Under the pieces are notes generated by a model. It saw only the letters and a program-made list of their open reading frames with translations. It ran no database searches and was not told the origin of the DNA. DNA of 64,000 nt, taken from a bacterium. Lineage in GTDB: Bacteria; SZUA-79; Acidulodesulfobacterales; Acidulodesulfobacteraceae. The stretch lies in NCBI GenBank assembly GCA_021784835.1, contig JAJYHI010000081.1, positions 27,167 to 91,166 of the forward strand, given 5' to 3'. How positions within the stretch are numbered: position 1 is the first letter of the stretch; every line of letters begins with the position of its first letter. The position numbers were made by a program, and so were the translations under genes. Below, in pieces: positions 44,030-52,816 of the stretch.

Positions 44030-45262
44030 TTAATCCGCCGCCGCAACGGCCAAAGTCGCGCCGCCTTTTTTTTGCTTCGGAATAAGAAGCGGACTTGTTT
44101 TATTTTTTGCGGATAAAGAGGCGCACGGCTCGCAAACCGAATATGCGCCCGTATATTTAAAACATAACGATTTTTCGTTTTTTTTTATGGTAAAACCGTT
44201 TATCTCTTCTTTCGTAAAGAAATCTATGAATTGGGCGTATTTTTCCCCGAACCGCAAAATACACTCCTCTTTTTCCTTCAAATCTATCGTGGCGATGTTT
44301 CTTAAGGCGTTTATCGAGATATTGTTCCGGGCAAATTCGGATAAAATGAAATCTTCTATCTCTTTAAAACCCGTATTTTTATTGCAGCCTATGCCTGCGA
44401 CCAAGCGCCTAGGCCTTAAGACGGCTGTATTAGCGGCCTGAAAGACTTTTTTTAAATCGTCTTTAATGGAAACCGCTATTATTTTCGGCCCGTTTAATTT
44501 TAATATATTTGGACTGTTTAAGAAACTAAAATTTTTTGCATTGCTGAATTTGCAGATATAAGACGAAACTGCTTCCCGTTGAACGCCGTCTTCGATAAAT
44601 ATTATAAATTTTTCGCCTTTAAGCGAGGCTTTATTAAAAATTTTTATTTTATCTTCGCGGTCTTCTATAAAAAAGCCGAATTTTTCGGCAAAAATATCTA
44701 TTGAAAAACTTTCCGTCGCATCTGTTGCCGTAGTAATTACCGGTATGGCGCCTGCGCCCATATAACGCGAAATATCTTCGGCAAATTTATTTGCGCCGCC
44801 GATATGCCCCGAAAGGACGCTTACGACGAATTTTCCGGCTTCGTCTATCGCGATTACTCCCGGGTCGCTGAATTTATCCTTTATAAACGGCGCAATAAGC
44901 CTGACTACCGCTCCAAGCGCAAGAAAAAAAACTATAAAATCGAATTCCTCAAAAAGCCTTTTTAAAAAATTAACCGATAATTTTTCATAAGACTCCGCAT
45001 GCGCGTTTATGCCGGTTATGGCATTTATGTCCTTTATATCGGGGGGGGTCTCCGTCCCCTGAATAAAAAAAGTAAAATTTATAATTTCCGAAATGTCCGA
45101 CTCCTTTTTGCCGGACATTTCTTCCGCAATGCCTTTATAAATATTTAACGCCGTTTTAAGTGAATTTTCTGAAAATATTATAACGGCTATATTTTTAATC
45201 TTAAAAACGGCTTCAGACGCCGTCTTTTTTATCCCTGAAGCTGTGAGAAAAACCCTCGTCAT
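44030..45262 (-). CDS. cbiG: Cobalt-precorrin 5A hydrolase CbiG
   Basis: A 410-residue protein. FLALGAVVRLIAPFIKDKFSDPGVIAIDEAGKFVVSVLSGHIGGANKFA is the CbiG N-terminal signature (around residues 120-170), and VAGIGCNKNTGFKEIEDFI begins the C-terminal CbiG domain. It opens the delta-lactone ring in anaerobic cobalamin synthesis. The ATG lies 50 bases inside cbiF. About 20 residues precede the usual CbiG start, but I see no better start codon. Confidence 0.92.
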   Translation of the reverse strand: MTRVFLTASGIKKTASEAVFKIKNIAVIIFSENSLKTALNIYKGIAEEMSGKKESDISEIINFTFFIQGTETPPDIKDINAITGINAHAESYEKLSVNFLKRLFEEFDFIVFFLALGAVVRLIAPFIKDKFSDPGVIAIDEAGKFVVSVLSGHIGGANKFAEDISRYMGAGAIPVITTATDATESFSIDIFAEKFGFFIEDREDKIKIFNKASLKGEKFIIFIEDGVQREAVSSYICKFSNAKNFSFLNSPNILKLNGPKIIAVSIKDDLKKVFQAANTAVLRPRRLVAGIGCNKNTGFKEIEDFILSEFARNNISINALRNIATIDLKEKEECILRFGEKYAQFIDFFTKEEINGFTIKKNEKSLCFKYTGAYSVCEPCASLSAKNKTSPLLIPKQKKGGATLAVAAAD

Positions 45263-45995
45263 AAAGTTTAGACCTGTTTTCTTTTACATATTTTCCCGTT
45301 AAGGCGCCGCCGACGATTAAAACCGCCTTATTTTTTATAGAATATTTTTCCGCCTTTTTAACCACGTCTTTTAATTCGCAGTTTATAATAAGCTCGCTAT
45401 CGAGCGATACGTCTTTTGCGATTAGGCAGGGCGTATTTTCTGGATAATGCTCCATTAAATCGCCGGCTACGGATTCCATTATCGCGAAACTTAAATAGAC
45501 CGCCATAGTGGCTCTATGGCTTGCAAGACTCTTTATATCCTGACCATCCGGCATGCCGCCGGTTTTTCCTCCGCCTCTGCAGATAATTACCGCTTGAGAA
45601 ACGCCCGGCAGCGTCAAAACGGATTTATTTGCGGCGCTTGCGGCAAACGCCGCCGTTACCCCCGGAATAATTTCATATTCTACGCCCGTTTCCTCCAAGT
45701 AAGCCGCCTGCTCGTTTATGGAGGAATAGACGGACGAATCTCCCGCGTGAAGAATGGAAATAATCTTAAATTTGCCGTTCATATTTAAGAGCCGTTCTTT
45801 AATTTCGCCGTAATTAAGGCTCTTCATGTCTATCAGCAACGCCTTTTTTTTTGCGGCTTTAAGCATTTCCGGATTGATTAACGAACCTGCGTAAAAAACC
45901 GCGTCGGATTTTTTTAATATTTCAAGGGCCTTTACCGTTAAAAGCCCTATATCTCCGGGTCCTGCGGAAACGAAATAGATTTTTGATTTAGCCAT
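45213..45995 (-). CDS. cbiF: Precorrin-4 C11-methyltransferase CbiF/CobM
   Basis: About 260 residues. KIYFVSAGPGDIGLLTVKALEILKKSDAVFYAGSLINPEML is the typical CbiF/CobM start. LHAGDSSVYSSINEQAAYLEE and GVTAAFAASAA are tetrapyrrole-methylase motifs. I place the start at ATG 45995 (MAKSKIYFV); the open frame extends 15 hydrophobic codons further upstream, which do not fit the family. No clear ribosome binding site is visible. Confidence 0.93.
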   Translation of the reverse strand: MAKSKIYFVSAGPGDIGLLTVKALEILKKSDAVFYAGSLINPEMLKAAKKKALLIDMKSLNYGEIKERLLNMNGKFKIISILHAGDSSVYSSINEQAAYLEETGVEYEIIPGVTAAFAASAANKSVLTLPGVSQAVIICRGGGKTGGMPDGQDIKSLASHRATMAVYLSFAIMESVAGDLMEHYPENTPCLIAKDVSLDSELIINCELKDVVKKAEKYSIKNKAVLIVGGALTGKYVKENRSKLYDEGFSHSFRDKKDGV

Positions 45996-46053
45996 ATAAG
46001 CAATATTAAGAAATATAATAATATAATAAATATAATACAATTTTATATAAAAT

Positions 46054-46899
46054 TTATAAAAAAACCCCTACGAGAACGGAAAAATAGTCAAAATCCTTCT
46101 CTTTCTTTTCCCAAAATTTATCTATGAGTTTTGACTTTTCTATTAAATAAAGTTTAGGGTTGTTTCGAGGGCAAACTTTTCCGCAAACTCCTTCAAATGC
46201 GCTCAGGATATCTTTTACGTAACCGCCGGCCTTCATGAAAACTATCGACCGCGGTTTCTGGCTCTTGCCCGCGATAAATCTGATTTCGTCTTCTATTTCC
46301 CTTAAATCCTTTTTTACCGGAACGGTTATTAAAACCGGACTGTTTTTAACGATATACGGCTCGCCTATTAAACCGAAGGAATAATGAAAAGACGACACTC
46401 CGTTGATTATATTTATCTTAAAGCCGCGTCTTCCGTTTTCTATTTCGTTTCCGGTTTTTAATCCTTTATTTTCTTCGGCGGCCGCAAAATGTTTATTTTT
46501 TTTATCGATAATATTTTCGATAGCGTCGTGAAGCCCCCAGTAAGTGCTGTAAAACATAGGGTCTCCGATGGTAACGTAAGAACAGTCGCCCTCTTTTAAT
46601 TTTTCGGCTATTTTGGCGGCGTTTTCCGCGTATAAATCTTTATTCCTGCCGCTTGAACGCTTCATCTCGACTTTTAAAGGCAAAAACCTTTCTTCTTCCA
46701 ATTCATGTCCCGTAGCAATCCTGACCGCGGCTTTTGCTATATCGTAAGCGGCTTTATTTTTTCCTCCCGAAACATCCGGATAAAAAATAAAATCGCTGTT
46801 TATAAGGGCATTGACCGCTTTTACCGTAATCAGTTCGGGGTCTCCCGGACCCATTCCTATAACGTTTAAGTTCAATTTTCCGCCGGTTGTTTTATCCAT
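46054..46899 (-). CDS. cbiL: Precorrin-2 C20-methyltransferase CbiL/CobI
   Basis: A 281-residue tetrapyrrole methylase. VIGMGPGDPELITVKAVNALINSDFIFYP is the CobI/CbiL N-terminal pattern, and VTIGDPMFYSTY and GVSSFHYSF follow. It adds the C20 methyl at the precorrin-2 stage. A charged insertion (about residues 130-155) is longer than usual. It begins six bases after cbiET. Confidence 0.92.
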   Translation of the reverse strand: MDKTTGGKLNLNVIGMGPGDPELITVKAVNALINSDFIFYPDVSGGKNKAAYDIAKAAVRIATGHELEEERFLPLKVEMKRSSGRNKDLYAENAAKIAEKLKEGDCSYVTIGDPMFYSTYWGLHDAIENIIDKKNKHFAAAEENKGLKTGNEIENGRRGFKINIINGVSSFHYSFGLIGEPYIVKNSPVLITVPVKKDLREIEDEIRFIAGKSQKPRSIVFMKAGGYVKDILSAFEGVCGKVCPRNNPKLYLIEKSKLIDKFWEKKEKDFDYFSVLVGVFL

Positions 46900-46905
46900 A
46901 CAGTT

Positions 46906-48570
46906 TTAATCGTTTTGACCGTTTTCGCCGTTTTGACCGTTTTGACCGGTTTCGCCGGCTTCAGTTTTAATTTTTTCGGAATTACCGGCTTTAATGGCCT
47001 TATTTCTGACCCTCACTTTCGGTTTATTTTCTTCCGTTTGAACGTCTATGTTAAAAATCTGCGGGGGCTTATGTATATGTTTATGCATATGCGCGTTATG
47101 CGCGCGGGCATTTTTCGCCGCCGGCGGCGCTGGGACGGAAGATTTGGCCGGTTTTATTATTTTAGCGATATAAATTTGATTTAACGCATGAAAATAAGAA
47201 TCTTCTTTATCGTTAAGGGATTTTAACCTCGAAACGTTGACGGATATAAGTTCGTATTTAATCGGAGAGCCTCCGTCTCCTTTCGGTTTAAAGTTCCCGA
47301 TGAAAGATAAAACTTTATTTAACGAATTTATGGTTATGCAGTTAACCACTATTGCGCCGTTATCTTTCAAAATGTTAAATGCCCCTTCTAAAATAATATC
47401 TAAACGTCCGCCTCCCCCTCCGATGAATACAGAGTCTATTTGCCCGTCCCTGCCGATATTTTTAAACGCTTCCGGCAGTTCGCCCAATACGGGTTCTATA
47501 TTGGCTCTTCCGAATTTTTTTATATTTTTCTTAAGATTTTCTATTTTAACCGCGTTTTTATCGATAGCATAAACCAAGCCCTTATAAGCGATGCCGGAAA
47601 CTTCTATGCTTATGCCGCCGCTGCCGCATCCGGCATCTACGACCGCGGAATCTGGCATTAAATCCATTAAGCCGATGCTTACGGACCTTATTTCTTTTTT
47701 TGTGGGCTCTCCGGCCGCGTGTATAAATTTATCGTCGTCTATGCCTATGACTTTATAAGCGGGGTTTGAGGCGGCATTGCATTCATCGTCGGCATCGGAA
47801 ACAAAATATGCCGGACGCGCCTGTTTCTTATCTTCCGTTTTTGTATTTTTTATTTTTTTATTTAATACGACGATATTTTTCTTGCCGCCGATATCGTCAA
47901 GTATCTCTTTAGTAAAACTTTTATATATTTTTTCATTTTTTGAACATAAATCCGTCAACGCAAAAAAATCGTAATCATCTAAAAATCCTTTTTCTTTGAG
48001 CTCTTCATAAATCTTATACGGGGTATTGGCATAGTCGGTATAGATTCCTACCGCCTGTTTTTGCGCGCGTACGGATTCATAAATATTTTCCAAATCTCTG
48101 CCGTGCAGGCTTACTATTAAAGCTTCGGTCATGGGAATTTTTAATTTTGCAAAACCGATTTGCATAAAACTTAAGGCCGGATAGATTTCTATAAACCTTT
48201 TTTCGTTTTCTTTTAATTCGTTAAGCAGGCTTGCGCCTATGCCGAAAAAATTGGGGTCGCCGTTCGCCAATATTAAAATATTTTTTTTTCCTAGATTTCC
48301 CCTTACGTAATCTATTATGAATTTAACTTTTGAATCGTAAAATATCGCCGCGTTATTTAAATGAGACATATTTCCGTTGTTTTCCAGAACTACGCTTTTC
48401 TTAACGGAAGAAATCTGCCCTCTTACCCACGACAAAAGGCTAGAATCTTCCTTTTTTGCAAATACCGCGTCTATCCTGTTTTTTTTATCCGTAAATAATT
48501 CAAAAACCGCATTCCTGCCGGCATCAGGAAAACACTGGGAAACTCCTACTATATGAATTTTTTTAGCCAT
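46906..48570 (-). CDS. cbiET: Fused CbiE-CbiT methyltransferase/decarboxylase with His-rich repeat tail
   Basis: A 554-residue fusion. Residues about 1-230 are the CbiE methylase domain (ILANGDPNFFGIGASLL). Residues about 270-480 are CbiT, with VVDAGCGSGGISIEVS binding S-adenosylmethionine and IFIGGGGGRLD-type glycine run. Together they methylate C5 and C15 and decarboxylate the acetate side chain. The last 75 residues are extra: a histidine-rich patch HNAHMHKHIHK, a basic stretch, and a GQNGQNGENGQ repeat end. Such tails are not part of the family domains; a metal-binding role is inference. Confidence 0.92.
   Translation of the reverse strand: MAKKIHIVGVSQCFPDAGRNAVFELFTDKKNRIDAVFAKKEDSSLLSWVRGQISSVKKSVVLENNGNMSHLNNAAIFYDSKVKFIIDYVRGNLGKKNILILANGDPNFFGIGASLLNELKENEKRFIEIYPALSFMQIGFAKLKIPMTEALIVSLHGRDLENIYESVRAQKQAVGIYTDYANTPYKIYEELKEKGFLDDYDFFALTDLCSKNEKIYKSFTKEILDDIGGKKNIVVLNKKIKNTKTEDKKQARPAYFVSDADDECNAASNPAYKVIGIDDDKFIHAAGEPTKKEIRSVSIGLMDLMPDSAVVDAGCGSGGISIEVSGIAYKGLVYAIDKNAVKIENLKKNIKKFGRANIEPVLGELPEAFKNIGRDGQIDSVFIGGGGGRLDIILEGAFNILKDNGAIVVNCITINSLNKVLSFIGNFKPKGDGGSPIKYELISVNVSRLKSLNDKEDSYFHALNQIYIAKIIKPAKSSVPAPPAAKNARAHNAHMHKHIHKPPQIFNIDVQTEENKPKVRVRNKAIKAGNSEKIKTEAGETGQNGQNGENGQND
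46911..46955. repeat. In-frame 9-bp minisatellite at the 3' end of cbiET
   Basis: Five 9-base units on the + strand: CGTTTTGAC, CGTTTTCGC, CGTTTTGAC, CGTTTTGAC, CGGTTTCGC. They encode the repeated Gly-Gln-Asn/Gly-Glu-Asn tripeptides; copy changes would keep frame. Confidence 0.75.
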
Positions 48571-48644
48571 TTATAAGTTTAAAACCTCCTTGCTTTTTTA
48601 CTTGTTTGCCGACCGTTCCGTTTACGTATGCGTATACGGTAAAA

Positions 48645-49910
48645 TTATCCCGAAGACCGTATTATTTCTCCGTCGGACGATATCAGTATTATTCTTATAT
48701 TTACGGCTTTGGCTGTTTCTTCGTCCGTTCCGTTTAAATTTTTTAAAGCGGCTTTAAGAATATTATCGAAAATAACTCCTCTCGCCGTTTCGAATTCATC
48801 CGCGATTATATATCCGTAAGCCTGCCTCGAAGTATTGGAATTAATTACGGCATTGCGTAAATATTCCTTCCTTTCTTCCGGTATGTTTTCTAAGGCGCTC
48901 CCGGCGGCTTTAAGATTTTTAAACGATTTTTCAATTATTTTCCCTAAAAAATTAAAATTTACGCCGCCGTATTTTGCATTTGTATTCCTGGCTCCCTGAG
49001 CGATTTTTATTATTTTTCCGAATTGTCCGGCCAAAATAATTTTTTTGATTCCGGATTTTACGGCTTTTCTTATCGAATAAGATACGTAATCGCCTATTTC
49101 TATAAAACTTTCACGCGGCAGAGCTTTGAAAAATTTCATCGCTATTTTTTCGCTGTATCTTCCCGGCGTATATACGCAGGTATCGATTTTATTTTCAGCC
49201 AAAAACGCCAGAGAAGCCTTAATTGTTTCTAGCCACGCTTTGGTAGAAATTGGCACGACGTATCCGGTAGTGCCTAAAATGCTTATTCCTCCCACGATGC
49301 CGAGCCTGGGATTTAACGTTTTTTTCGCGACTTCTTCTCCCTTCGGTATATATAATACGGACGCAAATATCTTATGCTTTAACGCCGACGCACCGGCTTT
49401 ATTCCAATCCCCGTAATATTTTTTTATCGCCCTGTGCAGTTCTTCGCTTGCGGCAAGCTCTATCATTTTTAAAGGAACCGGATTAATGGACGGGCGTCCC
49501 GGCTTTACAGGAAGTCCGGGCCTCGAAACTATTCCTACTCCTTTCGACGATGCCAGCATTAAAGTGAATTGCGAATTTTTAATTATACTATAAACCGATA
49601 AATTTCCGTAATATTTTTTTAACGCGGCTGTTTTGCCTCGGCCGATAACCGTAAAACCGGCGCATATTTTTATTCCTCCGGTAACATCGCTGCCGTCGCT
49701 GCCGGAATCTTTTACGGCCGCCGCGTTCGATACGACCATTTTCCGTTTTATTTTACGTTTTCCGAGCCGCGATATTTTTATATCGGCATTTTCGTTTCCC
49801 GGCATTTTTATTTCTATGCTGTCGAATTTTTCCGGTTCGAAATAATATCTTATCGAAGCCTTTATGACGGCCGCGCTTACGCTTCCAGTAGAAAACCCTT
49901 TTTTAAGCAT
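48645..49910 (-). CDS. cbiD: Cobalt-precorrin-5B C1-methyltransferase CbiD
   Basis: A 421-residue protein starting KKGFSTGSVSAAVIKA, the CbiD N-terminal signature. SRPGLPVKPGRPSINPVPLKMI and LGIVGGISILGTTGYVVPIS are further hallmarks. CbiD is specific to the anaerobic route and methylates C1. It follows the barrel-protein gene by 38 bases, leaving no room for a cobalamin riboswitch. An imperfect hairpin (48618-48639) lies between it and cbiET. Confidence 0.95.
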   Translation of the reverse strand: MLKKGFSTGSVSAAVIKASIRYYFEPEKFDSIEIKMPGNENADIKISRLGKRKIKRKMVVSNAAAVKDSGSDGSDVTGGIKICAGFTVIGRGKTAALKKYYGNLSVYSIIKNSQFTLMLASSKGVGIVSRPGLPVKPGRPSINPVPLKMIELAASEELHRAIKKYYGDWNKAGASALKHKIFASVLYIPKGEEVAKKTLNPRLGIVGGISILGTTGYVVPISTKAWLETIKASLAFLAENKIDTCVYTPGRYSEKIAMKFFKALPRESFIEIGDYVSYSIRKAVKSGIKKIILAGQFGKIIKIAQGARNTNAKYGGVNFNFLGKIIEKSFKNLKAAGSALENIPEERKEYLRNAVINSNTSRQAYGYIIADEFETARGVIFDNILKAALKNLNGTDEETAKAVNIRIILISSDGEIIRSSG

Positions 49911-49948
49911 AGTTTTAATGCATACCGTAATATCAAAACGACGTTGCT

Positions 49949-52786
49949 TTAAAACGACGTTCCTATGGTAAAATTAATTCCTCCCGCAGGCCAATAAGGC
50001 TCCCTAGTAAGTATAAAACCGTAAGAAAAACTGACCGGTCCGATAGGCGACATATACATTATACCCGCGCCGGCCGATTTATACAATGCCAGCGGCCTGA
50101 TGTCCTGTTCATTAAGGAAAACGTTGCCCCCGTCTTGAAAAATAAAAAAATTAAAATTATTATGGACGGGAATATTAACCTGTAAATTATAGTTTTCCAT
50201 AACGTCTCCCCCTATCGGGTAACTGTATGGGTTTAAATTTACAAGCCCGATGGAATCCTGCGGGAACCCCCTGACGGTCGTTCTGCCGCCAAGAAAGAAT
50301 CTTTCGTTAATAGGCACCTGCGTCGTCGGCGGCAGAGGCCTTATATATCCGAATCGCAGAGAATACAGGAAGACGGTGCCGTAAACTAACGGAATATATT
50401 CTTCGGTATGGAAAAATATTTTAAAAAAATTAATCTGGGAATCTATGGGCAAACCGGAATACGAAAATTTTAAAGTTGTTAAATTTCCTGAAGTAGGATT
50501 AAATACGTTATTTTTTGAATTATATATAATAGAAGAAGAAACCGAGCTGATTCTTGTAAAGCCGGTATCCCTCGGAATTATTTGCGCTCCCGGGTTTAAT
50601 CCCGAAAGAAAATCATAAAACATTCCGTACGAAATAAGTCCTTTTAAATGGCTGCCGAAACGCCTTATCAGCGAAAAAGCTCCTCCTTCTTTATGCATGG
50701 TATAATTAAGGGTAATTATATCGGTATCCAATCCTTGCGCGTTAAAAGCAAGCCCCCTGTAATTATAGATGGCGCGGTCATAGTAATTTAAAAGAAGATT
50801 GGTATAAATAGCGCTTTTGGAAAAACGCGCAGAGAGCGACTTCCCGTATCCGAAAAGATTATTATTCTCGACCTGCACAAATCCCCTATATCTCGCATAT
50901 GTGCCGTAACCCGCCCCGAAACTTAAATTTACGGGTTTAGCGTCTTTTACCTTTACGATGATATTTTTATACGGCTTTTCGTCTTCCGGATTTTCGACCT
51001 TAATAGTAACCGAATTAAATATTCCCGTCTTATAAAGCCTGTTTTGGGTATCTATTATATTTTTCTGCCTATAAATCTGTCCTTTTTTAAAAAGTAATAG
51101 GCCGCTGATGTAACGTGTTTTTGTAATGGTATTTCCAATAATCAAAATATTTTTTATTCTTACTCTCGGACCGCCGTTCACGTAATAATGCAAAATCGCA
51201 TATTTTTTGTTTTCCGCATAACCGACGTCCAATCTAACCTTGGAAAAAACATATCCCGAATCGGCCAGCTTCGTCGATAGCATATCTTTTCCGTTTTCCG
51301 CTTTAACGATATAAAAGGGAAGGGTCTGCATTTTATAAAAATAATCCGTTATTTTCGCGTCGGACGGCTTAAGGGACTTCGGCAGGCCGTCGATATAAAC
51401 GCTCTTTACGATGGTCCTTATTCCTTTTTTAATGTTAAGGACGACCGTTACGTTCTTTTTATCGGAGCCGAATTTTAAATCGTAAGAAATATGCGTCGAA
51501 AGGTAGCCTTCGTTGTTATAATAGTTTTCTATGTCGCTTATATCCCGCAATAGCATATTTTTAGAAAAATAACTGCCGTTAAACATCGAAGACTTTCGGA
51601 TTCTCATAATGGAAAGCAGGGTCTCTTCCTTAAGCGGCTTATATCCGTTTATAACGACCGCCTTTATGCTTACCTTATGCCCTTTTTTTACCGAATAATA
51701 TACATCGGTCCTTTTATCCGTCTTATTATCGTTTTCTTTAAACGAAACCTTCGAGAAATAATATCCTTCTTTCTTAAAAAAATTTTCCAGCACCCTTTGA
51801 AACGATTTGAATGTTCCTTTATCGAAAATTAAAACATTTTTTAAAAAAAATACGGAATTTTCTATGAAATCGGTTTTAAAAGGTTCTATTCCCGCAAAAT
51901 GAAATTTTATTTTATTTCCCGGATGGATATAAAAGGTTATTATGGTTTTATATTTAGAAGCGTATGAGATTTTAGGCTTTTCTACAAGCGCGTTAAGATA
52001 TCCTTGATTTTTATATAAACTGCGTATTTCCTTTCTGAAATTTTTTATGCGGTATTCGCTTAACGGCTTTTGCGTCAGCTTTCCGGCCATCGCTTCTATG
52101 CTTTTTCGCGGGTAATACGATTTGGAACTAATGGATATTTTTGAAATTAAAACCGGTTTGCCCGCGTCGATGTCGATATTTACGGCATATTTCCTTGAAC
52201 TTCTCAAGATATAAGAGGATACCGCGGCTTTTGCGCCGGGATAGCCTTCTTTAAGCATAATTTCTTTTATTTTCTTTATGCTCAAAGTTCTATAATATTT
52301 TAGAAATTCAGAGCCTTTTTTTAAGGGAATAGAATTTAGAATTTTCCCGGAAGATATTCCGGTTCCCTTAAGCCCTCGTATATTTACCGTTCCGATATAA
52401 ATTTTAGGAAAAAAAATAAAATTCAAAAAAATAAGTTTTTGTTTTTCGTTTATTTTGGAAAAAACGGAAATATCCGAAAAATAACCTGAAGCATAAAGGT
52501 TTTTAATGGTCTTCTCCAGCCCGTGCATAGAAAATTTACCGTCCTTTTTAATAGAGATAAAATTTTTTATGACGTTCACGGGGATGCCGGAAGGCAGTTC
52601 ATAAGATATTGAACCAACCGTATATTTTTCCGCCGGTATGGAATATATCGTGGAAACGGTTCCGTCGCCGGCGGATTTTGCTTGAACAGCCGGCGCGGGC
52701 GCAGGATATGCCGCCGTAAAAAGCGCCGTAAAAAGCGCCGGGAGCAACAATGCCGCTATTTTTTTAAAATTTAAATTTATACGCAT
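49949..52786 (-). CDS. Omp85-family outer-membrane protein (TamA/BamA-like)
   Basis: A 945-residue protein with an N-terminal signal peptide (about residues 8-33), a series of POTRA domains to about residue 600 (repeated YYNNEGYL, YKNQGYLNA and similar blocks), and a C-terminal 16-strand barrel. FFLGGRTTVRGFPQDS carries the VRGF lid motif, and the chain ends in FTIGTSF, a terminal-aromatic beta-signal. Six or so POTRA repeats are more than in TamA, closer to BamA-like forms. Adjacency to tamB suggests a TamA role in barrel or phospholipid export. Confidence 0.9.
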   Translation of the reverse strand: MRINLNFKKIAALLLPALFTALFTAAYPAPAPAVQAKSAGDGTVSTIYSIPAEKYTVGSISYELPSGIPVNVIKNFISIKKDGKFSMHGLEKTIKNLYASGYFSDISVFSKINEKQKLIFLNFIFFPKIYIGTVNIRGLKGTGISSGKILNSIPLKKGSEFLKYYRTLSIKKIKEIMLKEGYPGAKAAVSSYILRSSRKYAVNIDIDAGKPVLISKISISSKSYYPRKSIEAMAGKLTQKPLSEYRIKNFRKEIRSLYKNQGYLNALVEKPKISYASKYKTIITFYIHPGNKIKFHFAGIEPFKTDFIENSVFFLKNVLIFDKGTFKSFQRVLENFFKKEGYYFSKVSFKENDNKTDKRTDVYYSVKKGHKVSIKAVVINGYKPLKEETLLSIMRIRKSSMFNGSYFSKNMLLRDISDIENYYNNEGYLSTHISYDLKFGSDKKNVTVVLNIKKGIRTIVKSVYIDGLPKSLKPSDAKITDYFYKMQTLPFYIVKAENGKDMLSTKLADSGYVFSKVRLDVGYAENKKYAILHYYVNGGPRVRIKNILIIGNTITKTRYISGLLLFKKGQIYRQKNIIDTQNRLYKTGIFNSVTIKVENPEDEKPYKNIIVKVKDAKPVNLSFGAGYGTYARYRGFVQVENNNLFGYGKSLSARFSKSAIYTNLLLNYYDRAIYNYRGLAFNAQGLDTDIITLNYTMHKEGGAFSLIRRFGSHLKGLISYGMFYDFLSGLNPGAQIIPRDTGFTRISSVSSSIIYNSKNNVFNPTSGNLTTLKFSYSGLPIDSQINFFKIFFHTEEYIPLVYGTVFLYSLRFGYIRPLPPTTQVPINERFFLGGRTTVRGFPQDSIGLVNLNPYSYPIGGDVMENYNLQVNIPVHNNFNFFIFQDGGNVFLNEQDIRPLALYKSAGAGIMYMSPIGPVSFSYGFILTREPYWPAGGINFTIGTSF

Positions 52787-52816
52787 AAAATATTTGAAGT
52801 TTAACGCTTCATACGG

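Noticed and set aside
49911..49948. Cobalamin riboswitch before cbiD
   Set aside because: The gap is only 38 bases and no B12-box was seen in the cob gene spacers.
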